Made by a program: the position numbers and the translations under genes. A stretch of 64,000 nucleotides of DNA from Oxytricha trifallax (lineage: Eukaryota; Ciliophora; Spirotrichea; Sporadotrichida; Oxytrichidae): NCBI GenBank assembly GCA_000711775.1, contig ARYC01000233.1, positions 122,936-186,935 of the forward strand, given 5' to 3'. Shown here piece by piece: positions 49,536 through 62,191 of this stretch (positions within the stretch are counted from its first letter, which is position 1; the number at the start of each line of letters is the position of its first letter). The notes below the pieces were generated by a model. The model searched no databases and was not told where the DNA came from. It saw only the letters and a list, made by a program, of their open reading frames with translations.

Positions 49536-50976
49536 TCAATATGTTGAAATTGGACCGTAGTTGTAGCCTTTTCCTGATTCCTAGAGAGTGACTCTTGGGT
49601 TGTTTACACCAATCACTAACTTAGCACCATCTGCAGACTTGTCTAAGCCCATGATGTTCAAGTAGTAGATGAAGTCCAACAGATTCTTTGAGTTATCTAA
49701 TTTCAAGTCAGTCTTAGCTTGACTATTTTAAACATAAATGTTGACATTAAACTTTTCATGTGAGTTTAGTCATTTCTAAATTCCAAATTTATTAAGAATT
49801 TATAACTATTTAACAATATAAGCCTCAGCTTGCTTAGTTACAGAGTTCTTGATCATGAAAGCAGTGATATTGTTAGAATAAATTGCTGCGTCGTATTAAG
49901 CCTCTGAGTTAATAATGCTGATGTTTTTATTGGCAACAGACTTGTCGACCTCCATGCCTGCCTTGATAAGAGCAACATTCTTGATTTTCTCCTGAGTAAG
50001 GCGTTATTGGTTTACGAGTTAAGTGTCGACGATGGCGTCTTCGTAGGTATCTGGTAAGTCGATTTTCAAGAGCATGAAACCTGTGCAGTTAGCGAAGGCA
50101 TACACTAATTTTTCATTCAGGGCTTTTTCAAGGGCGTTTCCTACCTCAGATCTTCTTTGCCAGTATTCTGCAGCCTCGTATTATGTCTATTGAATTAGAT
50201 TTGTAATATGATCAATATAGTAAAGTTTGCATTTAATTTCAGAGTAATTTCCAGCATTAGCTAGGATGACATCTGAAGCGATTCTAGTAAATAGTTGTTC
50301 GTATTGAGTTCCAACTAATCTATAAAGCTCATAAAGGTTGTCTCTTTAGAGTCTGTATAATTAATTAATAATCAGACATCACTGCATTAAATTTAATGGT
50401 TTAAGTCTATCATTTAAAATTTTTGAAATATATTGTAAAAATGACATAAATTATAGAGGAAAGAGAAGTGAAGCTTAAGCTCAAGGCCTTCTTTGGTTCT
50501 AGTGTTAAGGGCAACAGATTGGACTCCTTTCTAATCAGAGAATTCGATTTGCTTGTTAATTCTAGGGAAGGTGATAATTTAGTTTGCTACACCTACATAC
50601 TGTAAACCTCCTTCCAAGATATTTAAAGCTTAACAAGTTTAGGACACAAATAAATTGTTATAAATTTGATTAACATACATTGGTGTAAATTTCGCAAATA
50701 AAATTAAGATAGAGGATGTATCAAGTTATTTAGTGATTGTGTTGTAGAGGATACCATACTCAGTTGGCTCTACAGCTCCGAATGAGAGACCCACAAGCAC
50801 TGTCATACCGATCACTACTGAGCTCACTAAAGCGCACAAAAATTTGGTCTTCTTGTCAAAGTTATCTAATGAACTAGAAATATTTCATGCACTACTGACT
50901 TATAAATATGTAATTGTGAATAAGAAAAATAAAGGTTAAAATAAATTCATTGATTTCTCTTTCTTTTAATATTCAT
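49536..50976 (-). CDS. SPFH/band-7 (stomatin-prohibitin-like) membrane protein
   Basis: A membrane-anchored SPFH protein. After an N-terminal part with an unsolved join (ATG probably at 50976) it reads KKTKFLCALVSSVVIGMTVL with VGLSFGAVEPTEYGILYNT, a membrane span followed by the SPFH entry. Next are QYVGVANQIITFPRINKQIE, VALNTRTKEGLELKLHFSF and RLQRDNLYELYRLVGTQYEQ, then FTRIASDVILANAGNYSEI, matching the SPFH pattern T-x-D-G-L-x-L and Y-R-L...V...I-R...V. A long helical region with TQEKIKNVALIKAGMEVDKS follows. The gene ends SGKGYNYGPISTY at TGA (complement of 49536-49538). There is an in-frame TGA at 49770-49772 that I cannot explain (see findings). A 98-base IES with pointer TA lies between LHFSF and RLQRDN. 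Confidence 0.65.
50356..50453. other. Probable 98-bp IES, pointer TA
   Basis: Removal between TA at 50356 and TA at 50454 joins HFSFL to YRLQRDNLYELY in frame, as expected for the SPFH domain. A 2-base pointer gives little evidence by itself; the restored domain sequence is the main support. Confidence 0.45.
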
Positions 50977-51035
50977 ATTGAAATAATCTTGATTTTAGTA
51001 ACCTTAACCTTAATCATTCATTTATGAGAAGGAAT

Positions 51036-52559
51036 TCACTCTAATTTTATTTTTTTAATAAAAAGTTAATAATCATAAAAAAACATAAATTTTAGATTGC
51101 CAAGACCTTTGAAGGTGTCTGCGTAGGTTGCTCCTACATTATTTCTATCATAGATTGATTTCTACTAATTGGCATTATTTCTAAATGGTGACAAATTTTA
51201 AGAGTAAGGCTGGGGATTATTATTTACTTAAAGACTATTGAAATTGAATTATTTATAGTCCTCAACCGCTTTTATTTCATTAATTGGCTTCGTTGATTCC
51301 TATTAAGCAAATATAACGTTTTATATACTGTAATTAAATTAGATTATGTATAAAAGGTTAAGTCAAAGAATTGTTATTTTACAATAATTGCGTATGTTGT
51401 ACTAACCCTACAACTCAATCAATTTAATGTTGTGGTAATACGTTCAAAATTGGAAAATTAATTTAAATCAAATTTATAATTATTCAAAATAGTGGCAGTT
51501 AAAGTTGGCCAATTCTTAATTATAGCTGAACTTTATTAATGGTGGTACTATATTATCACAATCCTGATTGAGTTAACCTCACTTTAATATGATGGTATAA
51601 TTTAATGAATTTAGATGCGCTTAGTGAAAGTGAAGTTATCTTGCTCCAGGGATGCGATAAAATATTTCCACAAATATCAAAGTCCAGGTGATTTGGAATT
51701 CTCTATAGAATTAGCCCAAGATTGTTTAAATTGGCCAACTTTAACAGGAACTATTTTGAATTATAATAAATTTGATTTAAATCAATTTTCCAGTTTAAAA
51801 TGTATTCCGACAATACCACTATAGGGATACGCAGGTTTATACTCATTTGCATTCTGAGGCATGTAATCACTGCTAATTTTGTTTTTAACATGATTATTTT
51901 AATCATTCTTCCCTTGATTTAGATCACTCAAAAAGTTGAACTGCTACTAATGCTACTAATAATTTGGCATCTTTGCGTTCTAATCATCTTAAACATGATA
52001 ATTAGTTACTTCCTCAAATTATTGATTGTTTTACAAGACTTTTTTGTTGCCTTCGTTTTGATTGAAAAACACGACTTTGAGCTAATCCCCAAAACTTTTC
52101 TTGCCTTAGGCTTGTATTAAGTGATTGTTATTATTCTACTTCATGGTAGTTTCTTAGTTATAAGGTCCCATCTGCTACTGCTTTGAAATCCAATCACTTG
52201 TAAAATTTTACTTTGGGTTTTAATTGTTGATGTGTGCAGGGTGATTCAAAGCCTGATTTGTATACGTTGTCAGGGGATCATTCGAAGTGTAATCAGTAAT
52301 ATTGGTGGGGTTTGATTATTGTTATTGGTTCTTAAATTGACTATATTTCCTTGATTTTCTTCTTGTACGATTTTTTTAAGGGGTATGGCTAGTGCTAAAT
52401 ATAGATTGATATAAAACTGGCATAAGAATAGTTAAAAATACTTGAACTTTTATGCATTTGCATAATAACATCCTCTAATGAGGAATTATAGATGGGCATT
52501 TAAGTTTCCACTCTCTCCATAGCAATAGTTGAATCGTTTTTTAAGTGAGAGGTTTACAT
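51036..52559 (-). CDS. Gln/Asn-rich protein, unknown function
   Basis: The start is MQTSHLKNDSTIAMERVETQ, then a long Gln/Asn-rich region (for example NQETTMKQNNNNHLIQAQ and QQHQQQFNFLSDLNQGKND) ending near 51820 with PYSGIVGI. After a gap of about 500 AT-rich bases (51310-51820) the sequence resumes SPFRNNANQQKSIYDRNN and GATYADTFKGLGNLKF, with TGA at the complement of 51036-51038. The gap is out of proportion to the introns of the window and may be an IES. A short frame change near 52390 is likely an intron or IES too. No domain recognised. It could be a prion-like or RNA-granule protein, judged only from composition. Confidence 0.45.
51310..51820. other. AT-rich insertion inside the Gln/Asn-rich gene
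   Basis: The reverse-strand frame is lost here and resumes with similar composition after about 500 bases. It contains no convincing alternative gene. It could be a long IES, a long intron, or the border between two genes. Confidence 0.35.
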
Positions 52560-52720
52560 TTTATTATTATTTATAGAATTTTTAGAATTATAAGCTACCT
52601 GCTGATTTTACTGCTACTATTGCTTAATTTTCTATTATTAATGTTAATAATTACATTAATTCTTTAAAATTACTTAATAATTACAATAAAAAATCATATA
52701 AATAGGCATTGTCTATCAAT

Positions 52721-55309
52721 TCATTTTTGGTAATAATCACTATTATGATACTTTTCATAATATTCATGAGGATAGTAGTACTTGAGATACTCCCTCATAA
52801 ACGCCTATTTTACCTTGTTTTTAGTAATTATAGGCCAAAGCGTTTCATATAAGATATTGGCTGTAACGATTGTGAGTGCAAATATTGATAGAATCAGTGT
52901 GATGTTTTATGGAGATTCCAAATCGTCATCCTTGTAATATATTAATTAAAAAATTGTTTCACTAAAATTATTTTAAATTTTGATTAAAACTTTAATGTAT
53001 TATTTTGATGAAAGTATGCAAAATAATTAATTAATTAATTTTGAATACTGAGCACCCCAGAGTGTAAATTAGTTGAAATTGGCATATTAATTAGAGCCAG
53101 TTGTGTTATATTTTATAGTTACTGTCTTGTTTGACATTTTTATGATTGCTATTTATTTATGTAATATAATCCATATTTACGACTGCATTAAATATGGTAA
53201 TTATAAACTTTACTTTTAACAAATAATAGTAATAAAGATAAAATTAGAAAATTAAGGGTTCTTAATTGTTCGATTCCTATCTATTATCTCGTTTTCACTT
53301 TGTTAACTTTCACTTAAGAAGTATATTAATGAATATTTTGGCACCTATTAGAACAACCAGTAGCACATTTTGAATGTAACTTGTGATGTAAGAAACTTAA
53401 TATTGCTCCTAAGAAATGCTTTTATGAGTGTTATAGGCATTGTGCATTCCTCCACCAATTACTAAAATTTCAATCCAGAAAAAGATTTCTTGTAGAACTC
53501 CAACTGATCCTTGAATTATCAAGAAGTCTGTGGTGTTTGACTTTGCTAAGGTCTTTACTATGATCTAAACAGATTGTTAGTTCCAACGATAATTATGAAT
53601 GATAATATTAATTTAGATTTCTTACCAAAATTGAGAGGCCGAAGAGTGCCCAAATCAAATAAGAATGAGTTATCTCAAATAAAGTTTACTCCTCAATGAT
53701 ATTCAGTCCTTCCTCTTAAATAGCGATTGAATTCATGCAAACAACTTAATTAATAAATTTAGTGATTTAAAAATAGCTATAAAAGGTAGGTACTGAGCTT
53801 TCTCTAATGAAACCACACTGTCAACTTGTCCTTCATGGTCATTATTTGTAATATTTTAAACATCCTAGGAAATTTCTGGTTAGTCCACATAAACTATTCT
53901 ATCAACATAAATGACTTTGGGTGTTGTTAGAATACTAGATTCACTCTATATTTATTTAATGAGAGCCTCATGCTACTCATTAAGCTTAACAATTTAATTT
54001 TAGTGGTCTTATCTTAAAAGTGTGATTTAAGTCAAAGATTAATTAAGCTTCTCTCTTTCTTCATTTGAAACATTTGTTAAATTTTCAATGTTAAACATAG
54101 CATCCTTAATCTATATAGGTAAATAAATGTGGAAAAATTAAAATAAATCTGCCCTGACTGTTGAAGAATTGTCTCAATATCTTGAGATGCAATTATTTTG
54201 TTTTTTTAAGTGTCTATGAGGAATTAATTATCACCGTCCTATCTACTTTTTTCAATATATATGGAAAGTGAGTTCATATCCTAATCTCTAACTATTTATA
54301 TTGAAATATTTCTGGCACCTAAGTATTCAGTATTATTGGGGTCATTTTGAAAACTAACTTTTTCATAGTCTCCATAGAATTCTAATAAATTCTCAGTCTT
54401 ATTTTCTGAAAGTGATTAATCAATGTATTCCCTGAGTTTAATTGATTAGAACTCTTCAAGGTTGATATAGTTTTGGATATAGTCAATGACACACTTAGAA
54501 AATAATAAATGAAATTAATATATAAAGAATTGATTTAAGTATCTGCGAGATCATAGATTTCCAATGAGGGAACTTAAAAATAACTTAGACACAAAAATAT
54601 GCCTAGTATTCCAATCATAACTCTTTGAATCTTGTTGATTTTTCTTTACTCAGAGAGTCTCTCTTCCAGTTTTTCAATGGGAATGTGATCTTAATCTGGA
54701 TATTTAGTCATAAAATTCAAGAGATTTTCTTTGATATTTCTTGAAAAAGCATTCTAATCTCTATCTGAAAGTAACTTATTTCTCTCAATAAAGTTCATGT
54801 ATTTGCCTGATAATTCAAGAGCTCTAAGTTTTAAATCTGGAAGGACAGTTTATGATTTTAAACCCTGCTGGTTAAGTTGGTATTCTAGATCTTCATAAGT
54901 TTTATTCAACTTTTGGTAATCATTTTGAATTGATAAGATACCTGAGGCCACTGTTTGAATGAAATGCACTTATGAATTTTCGATTAATTTTGCCTATGGA
55001 TTTATTTCTTTCTAGATTCTTTGCAAAATGTCTCTTATTTCAGTTACCTAATTGTCTAAAGCTTGTTTTTTCTAAGCTACAGGTAATATTACGTTATATA
55101 ATGGAACATATAGCATTGATTGTTAAGTTAAGATGAAAATGAAGTTTTAAATTACCACAAAGTGAATGATCTTTTTATTCGTTCCAAGGACCCTCACAAA
55201 ATAGGCACACTTCTTGAATATTTTACAATTGCTAAGATTAAGATTGAGATTAGTCGATACCTCTTCTCGATCCACTTCTGTGACTGGACCTACTCATTTA
55301 ACTACTCAT
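52721..55309 (-). CDS. Multi-pass membrane protein with coiled-coil N-terminus
   Basis: The start is MSSQMSRSSHRSGSRRG, a basic cytosolic leader, then a GTCGAC-type join to CKIFKKCAYFVRVLG. A membrane segment IIHFVVIQNFIFILTQQSML follows. A long helical, probably coiled-coil region runs through VTEIRDILQRIQKEINPQ and LRALELSGKYMNFIERNKLL to KLEERLSEQRKINKIQR, which leads into a second span VMIGILGIFLCLSYFQ. After a further non-membrane block (YEKVSFQNDPNNTEYLGARN) come more hydrophobic segments near 53320-53540 and the last span ITLILSIFALTIVTANILYE. The tail LKYYYPHEYYEKYH ends at TGA (complement of 52721-52723). Exon borders between 53000 and 54150 are not resolved. It could be a channel or adhesion-type protein. 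Confidence 0.45.
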
Positions 55310-55492
55310 ATTTAAAATTGTAATTCAAATTTTACAAGGCTTTATTTAATTCTATTGAGATCTCAAATTTATTATTTTTAAGGTATTTTAAATGGAGCAT
55401 TTGAAAATGAATCAAATTAAAAATTTATCATTATTTTCAATTTTATTTTATATATCCTAATCAAAAATATATTTATCATGTTGATTCATAAA

Positions 55493-58079
55493 TCAAATAA
55501 CTTTTCTTTAAGCATCTTCAATAACGACATTAGTCAAATCAATATCTCGGAACTCAATTTATTTGGGCTGAATTTAGATTTTCTTATCCATTTTCGAATT
55601 GATTGCTAAAGTATTAGACTAATTTATTTAGCTCATGATATTTGAATACCTATTCATTTGTTAAGATGGACTACCAACTCTTGAAGCGAAAGCTGTACTA
55701 TACAACCCATTTTACTCACTAAAGCTTTCTGAGGTAGGTGGCTAAACCGACATTTTAGGCTTCCTAAATCTTGAAAATATAGGTAATTCCTCGTTAAAAT
55801 TTCTAAAAATTGTGGGAGCATCAGAATTCTAAGGAGTTCTTGAGTTTTAATTTAAAATACTCCGACTAGAATGTTTGTAGTCTTTCAACTCTGATTAAGT
55901 AAAGAATCTTTGAACTTAATTATTATGTAAATTTGATAGTTAAGAGTCTTATCGTGGATGTTTTCTTTCCTATGTCTCTTGAATTGTAGATGCCAAAGTG
56001 TTGTTTTAGTACTCTAAGATATAGTTTCGAACAGCCCTCAAGTTAGAATGAGGTCTCCTTTAGTAGGCTTGAAGTGGACTTATCTATCTAGACCAGACTG
56101 GTCTCTGTTTAATACAAGACTAGGCTCTAATAGTATTCTTTGGAGTAGAGTAAAATGATTAATTCTCTGATTCTTAGTTTTTGGAGGTCAGAGTAGGGCA
56201 TTAATTAAATTTTACCTCTGCTTACTTTGAGCCTATCTTGTTATTCAATGTAATTGTCCTGTATTGCTTTAAATTGTTTTTGGTTATCTTTTCTTTATGA
56301 AGACTTTAAAATGATTCACAAATAGTGTCACTATTGCCTTACAAAAATCTGGAGTAATTCTTATTTTCTTTTTGATTTTCTTATTCTTAAGCGCTGATTG
56401 AATGACATTATGAAACTGATAAGTCTGACTTTACATTCTCTGATTTTTCTTCATCAATTTTTGAAGACACCTATGAATTTTGATAAAGTAAATTAGGAAG
56501 TATTAATCCCTACTTATATATCCATTTATTCTTTTTTAGGTAAATAAATTTATCTGAGATTTATGAAAAAGGAAAAGACTATACTAATTTTTATGATATT
56601 AAAATTCGCTTTTAATGGCTTTACTTTTTTAAAGGTAGATACAAAATTTAATAAAATTATTGCATACTATATTAATAAATAATAAGCTCTATATTAAATT
56701 AAAGAAATATATCTTTCTTTCTTTACTTTATTAAATTACGATTATTACTTTTATAAATACCAATTTTCATTACCCCTTTAATTGTATAAATTGATTGAGA
56801 TTTTTGAAAAATGAATTTTAAAGGGATAAAAAAGCCATTTACCTTTGAATTTTAGTTATCAAGGTCTTCATTTTTATTCTCGCTTGTATGAATCTTGATA
56901 CTTATCTACTAACTTTCTTTTGGGATCTTGAAGCTTTAACCCATCGCAAACTTGAAATAATTTTGACTCTGAATCTTATGCGGCTCCACGCTTTAACTCT
57001 AATTTTTCAGTTATTATTTTAAGTCTTCCGTATCACCTGAATTGTTACTTTTTATTTTTAAGGATTCATGCTTACCAATTGATTCTGATTGATCAAAATG
57101 AACTCTTTTATTACTTTCTCTTTGCTTTGGTTACAATTTCATTTTTTATCTATAAAAATCGTGAAAGTGGGTTTTAATATTGTTTAATCCAAAATGCTAG
57201 GGTTTACTTTGATTTCCAGATACGATCTTTTTGAAATGCTTAATTTTCTTAATTTTGATGCTAGTATTTGGTTTTGTTTCTACATCAGACCTCAATCTTT
57301 CAATTTGATCTTCTCTAAGTTTTAAAGTGTAGAATGGAAATTTATGAGCAGACTCATCTATCTTTTTAATTAGCTCGCTTTTATCTTCCACTGTGGTGAT
57401 ATCAAATTTCACTCTAGTTTTAAGAGTCTTTATTTTATTTATGTCTTCGTTGAATGGAGAGCTTATTACTCTCTACATGACTTTCCAAGGTACCAGTTTT
57501 TCAGGAATTTCATAAATCTATAAATGAAGATTTACAAATAAATGTTAGCATTAAATTTCATCCTTATATCGTAAAAGCGTGCTATCAAAAAGTGGAGGGT
57601 TTTCAAAAAGTTCATTTAAATCATATTTAGGGATCACAACTTTGGATAATTTTTATTAATTTACCTATAAATCTGACATACTATCATCCCTCAAACCAAC
57701 TTTCTCATTTAAGTGTCTCTTTACAATCTTTTTAAACTTGTCCTAGTTTTATTACGGTTATATTCCTTCATGTTAAAATAGTGTATCTGTTTTACCACTT
57801 TCAATAAATTCAGAAGCCTCATCAATATTTAGTGAATTTAATTATATTTAGTAAGAGTGCTGCTTATTGTTTGAGCTTGTCAGTTTTGATTCGTCTTATA
57901 GGCTTAATTTCTTTCTTAAAAACGAAGGCTATATCTAAGTGTTCAGAATCACTACTTTTATTTGTATAAATCCTAAAGAATCTTTTAAATTGTTAAATGC
58001 TAACATTAACAATATTAAAAACTTTCTTTTTTGTATTATCTGAGGAATTGTTTCGGTTTGTCTTCTTTGAATCAAACAT
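55493..58079 (-). CDS. Gln/Ser-rich protein, paralogue A of a tandem pair
   Basis: The start is MFDSKKTNRNNSSDNTKKKV at 58079, then ASEFIESGKTDTLF and a folded-looking block, VIPKYDLNELFENPPLFDST, IYEIPEKLVPWKVMQRVISS and FDITTVEDKSELIKKIDES with LREDQIERLRSDVET. The C-terminal 450 residues are Gln/Ser/Asn-rich and stay open to TGA (complement of 55493-55495). Inside them is VWSRQISPLQAYQRRPHS followed by NLRAVRNYILEYQNNTL. The neighbouring gene has nearly the same pair of motifs, so the two are probably duplicates. The region 56490-56850, which reads as hydrophobic and Lys-rich, is probably an intron or IES that happens to lack TGA. Function unknown. Confidence 0.5.
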
Positions 58080-58879
58080 TTAAAGATTAAATTATGAATG
58101 TAAAGAATTTAACAATTCGAGGATATATGATTTATTTTTATAATTTGCTTGACAAAACTGTTAACTGCTAATACATACCTAGAAGATCCTTACAGTTTTG
58201 ACTAACTGCTCATATTAGACTTTGGGCTCAAACTATTATTTGATTAAAATTTTTCTATGTAATACAACATGAAAATATAATAAATTAATGCCACTTTGTC
58301 ATATTATTTACGTTAGATAGCGATAAAAGTTATCTCTTTGAATTTTCCTGACTAGGACGTTGTTATTTAGAAATTTAAAATAATTATGACAGCGTTATTT
58401 TATTATTGTTGCCATCTTTTTTACTTTGTATGTGATTCTCTTTGGTTTATAATTAGCCCAATTATATCAAAATATAAATATATTGATATATTTTATACTC
58501 TACAATTACAATTTTTTAATTTAATGATATATTTATAACATATTTAAAAACAATTAATCTTGCATCATTTGATAAACAAGTATATATTTTTATTTTATAA
58601 ATATTATTACTCATATTTTATTTTACAAAATTACATTTTTATTTTTGATTAAAATAATCTTGGAATGGAAAGTCTCATAAGAAAACCTGCTTTAAGTTCA
58701 CAACTCTAACTAAATTTGATATACTTTCAATTCTATAATTATAAAATAAGAAATAATTTAACTTTTAAATATGTATAAAACCTTTAACGTAATTTCATAA
58801 ATGTGCCATTTATTTAGCATAATTTTAAGATTTTGAAGCTATGTTTTTTACCTAAATCTAATTAGGACTTCCAAAAGCA
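58080..58879. other. Intergenic, AT-rich
   Basis: Spacer of about 800 bases between the paralogous reverse genes. No gene or repeat recognised. Confidence 0.55.
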
Positions 58880-61581
58880 TCAACATTATGAATTCTTTTT
58901 GAATTTTTTATTAGCAAAAAGCAAAAGCTAACTTCGGAGTTTATCATAATCTTAAATTAATCCTTAAGTTTTATTTTAATCGCTCATGTTCTACTTTTGT
59001 AAACCTTTTTCTTTGTATTTTGATGGGCTTTAAAGGTTTGAAGATAAAGAATTGTTATACATAGTGATATTATTATTTGAAATGTGATAATTTAGAGTGC
59101 TGTTTTTAGCTTATGAAATATTGTTGAGGCTAACATTGAATACTTAGGATACGGATTAGTCTGAAAATTCTTAAATAATTGACGTGGTTTAACCCAGAGA
59201 TTCTTTTCTCCAAGGTGTGGTTTTTTACAAAACAGAAGAAGTATTGAAGGTATTTGAATGAAAAAGTCTTAACCCCAAAACCCTTGATGAAATATATTTT
59301 ATTTCAAAATATCATTTACAGACAATACAAGTAGATTAATTATTTCTAACAAAACCTGTACCGCTTAAAGAATCAAGTTTATTATATTTAGACATTTCGA
59401 TTTAAGGAGTGTTCTATTGATAATATTTGTTTAGAATATCTTATTTTTAGATCTCTTATTCCATTATTCTTGGTGCTGTTCTAATTTGAGAAACTGGCCT
59501 TTTCTTCTATTGTTTTGAATCTAAAGAACCAAATAATTAGCTTGTCAGGAACTTAGGTGACATATCTTAAGGAGTTTGAATTATTATATAAATTAAATAG
59601 TTCAATTAAAAAACCAAATCATTTAGTTAAATTATTAAATCGATTAAGGAATAGAAAATGTTATTAAAATGTATTTAATGCCTTAATTATTACCCTTATT
59701 TGTAGTATTTTTTAAGTTTGAGATTATATAACTTTGAAATTGTGTTTAGTTATCAACTATACTCTTTCAACATGCTAATTAAGTTTTTGTTAAATTTCAA
59801 TCTCTGACTTTCTGCCCTCGGTTACACTCAATGGAAAGTTCCTTCTCATTTTTTATTTGTTAGGGGTTTGAAGGCGTTTATAATTCTTAGGGGAAACTGG
59901 TGCGCTGCTTAAATTTATAGGGGTTATGGTAACAAAGTTTCTCTTAGAATTTTAATTTCTATTTGAAGTCATAGTTGTAGTAGTGTTTGTTAATTAATGT
60001 TGTTAATTTTCTAGAAGTTTGGACTTATTCGCAATAGTAAAAAATTATTAAAAAATGAATGGAATAATTTTAAGGTATTTTCATGTAAAAATAGTAAAAA
60101 TTTAATGATATTTATTTACTAAAATATATAATATAGTCTAAGCCTATTGATATTCTAAGATGTAATTTCTTAACGGCCGCAAAGCTTTACTATTAGGCTT
60201 CATATCAAGGGCGATCTATGTAGGACTTGTCTATCGAGACCAAATATTTTTTTATCTTATGTATAAATCAGGATCCCTTTACTTGTCTTTGAGAATTTTA
60301 GAAGTAAGAACTTGTCTCACTATGTCGTCTTCCACCTCTTTAAATTAATTTCTCATATTTATTATAGAGTTGCTGTTCTAATTTTAATTGTTAATCATAA
60401 AATAATCAGCTCATAGTTTGTATAGATAACTTTGAAGGATAGCTTATAGAAAAATCTATATTCAATTTTAATTTTGATGCTTAAAATTAATTAACTACAG
60501 AATAAATTGTTATTAATTTAATTTTCATTAGGTTTAAACTAAATTTAATCGTTAATGTTTATTTTATCAATGTCATTTGTATCTTCCTCTAATATAGACT
60601 CATTTTAAAGTGAATTTTATAATATTTCCTAATTTTAATTATTATTTGTTTCGGATTGTTTTGATTAGTTTATACTCAACTTATGGTCTTGATTAAATTT
60701 AATATAAAATTATCTTATAATTGATATTTCTTAAATAAAAAACCATAGCGAGCTTATTTTTAATAATTAATATTATATTGGTCTTAGAAAGTTTCTATCT
60801 TAGAATCATAATAAAACTTTTCATCTTGGTTTATTTAATCTTTATTTTCCAAATTTACATCAATACATTAGAATTCTTAGTCAAGTGGCTTACTTTTTTT
60901 CTTGATTTGAAATACTATGTTCATTCCAGATAAAAATCCATCTCCACTTACTCCATAATTTAACTATATTATTTTAAATTCAATGTAACTTTGATTACCA
61001 AACTATTTTTAAATATATCATACTTATTTTAAATATCTATCTCCATTTTTTGGTGAGTTATACTCCTTCTTTTCATTTGTGTTGTTTTGGAAAGTTTCCT
61101 ACTTTTTCAAATAACTCTAAACTTTCTCACGAGTATCTTAATTTTGGCTTATTCTTGATGACTCTAAATTTTATGAAGAAAGTTTATCTTGATTCATGGT
61201 TGTCTGTTCATTGAGTTTAATCTAGGGCTCAAAAGTTGATTTTTGCTCATGGATGCTTAAATTTACTGCTTTAGAAAAAGTTGACTTGATTTTGGAATCA
61301 TTAAAAAATAAGTTTATATCCAGTCTATCGTCTTATATAGAAGAAATATGAGAAAATTTAAAAGTTTTATCATCTGATTAGATTTAAGATTTCTAAACTT
61401 ACAGCTAAATTAAAGTTATAAATTTACTTTGATAACCTATGAATTAAAAGAAAGAGGTTTATTTAGATTTGAGGTTATTATCAATAAACAGTTTATCATT
61501 CTGTTTGTAGAATTTGCTCATTGCACTATTGTATTTTTATACGCTTAGTTTGTGTTGACTTCTGTTACTTAATTGACTCAT
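58880..61581 (-). CDS. Gln/Asn-rich protein, paralogue B of a tandem pair, heavily interrupted
   Basis: The start is MSQLSNRSQHKLSVQKYNSA at 61581. Coding-looking blocks run to about 61020, then 60990-60660 (FLSGMNIVFQIKKKSKPLDQ), 60600-60160, 60010-59640, 59590-59390 and 59235-58880. The block at 60380-60140 reads IWSRQTSPTQIALDMKPNS and ALRPLRNYILEYQ, closely matching paralogue A. Gaps between blocks are AT-rich and change frame, and one holds a telomere-like sequence (59271). This gene is thus the most fragmented in the window. The last block ends KNSQC at TGA (complement of 58880-58882). I cannot tell whether all blocks belong to one gene. Confidence 0.4.
59271..59283 (+). repeat. Telomere-like C4A4 sequence, possible TBE-end relic
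   Basis: AACCCCAAAACCC, followed by TTGATGA. This resembles the TBE end at 62533 (AACCCCAAAACCCCTTAGTGA) with one C missing and two changes. It lies in a non-coding gap of paralogue B. Thirteen bases could be chance, though the sequence is rare in DNA this rich in A and T. Confidence 0.3.
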
Positions 61582-62191
61582 AGATCTCTTGGAGTTTATA
61601 AATTATAATGTTATGTTTAACTTTATTAATTTGCATTGATTAAATTAAAATATTTATATCAAAAAGTGTATATTTATATTATCAAAAAAAATCATTAAAC
61701 AAGTTGTAGGATCTTTCTGAACCAGCTACAGAATGAAGATCAGATATACTATGAGTGTATTGTGAAGCTAAATCATCATCCAAATTATTACACATAAAAC
61801 ATTATTGTAATTAAAAAATATTTTTTTAAAAATTACTGAGTTAATTTGATGAATCGGCTTGAAAGCGAACTAATTAAGAATATATAATTCAAATATTGCT
61901 ATAATATAATTGATTTGGGAAAATTCAAAAATAAATAAATAATTCAAATTATAATTATATATAACTGCCACTAATTACAAACATATGTAGATCAAATTTG
62001 GTTCACAATACATACCGTTAGATTTGGCTCAAAGAATTTTTTTGACACATCTGACACCGTGACCTAATATTTCTCCTCGTGTATTATAGAGTGATTTGAC
62101 ACTTTTGACACCTTTGACACCCGTCAAATTTATCTTGTTTTTGACACCAGTGATATAATTTAAGATTATTAGCAATTTATTAAATATTAAA
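61582..62191. other. Intergenic, with TGACAC cluster at its right end
   Basis: AT-rich spacer between a reverse gene and a forward gene. Its last 150 bases carry several copies of TGACAC, listed separately. Nothing else recognised. Confidence 0.5.
62041..62149 (+). repeat. Cluster of TGACAC hexamers
   Basis: TGACAC occurs at 62042, 62051, 62096, 62107, 62116 and 62143 (starts approximate to one or two bases), often as TTTGACACC, with a reverse-complement-like GTCAAA at about 62122. The spacing is irregular (9-11 bases within the tighter pairs). It lies 40-150 bases before the ATG of the next gene, so a regulatory role is possible. Confidence 0.5.

Noticed and set aside
49770..49772. Selenocysteine at the in-frame TGA
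   Set aside because: SPFH proteins are not selenoproteins, and no SECIS-like structure was recognised; a Trp codon change or an error is simpler.
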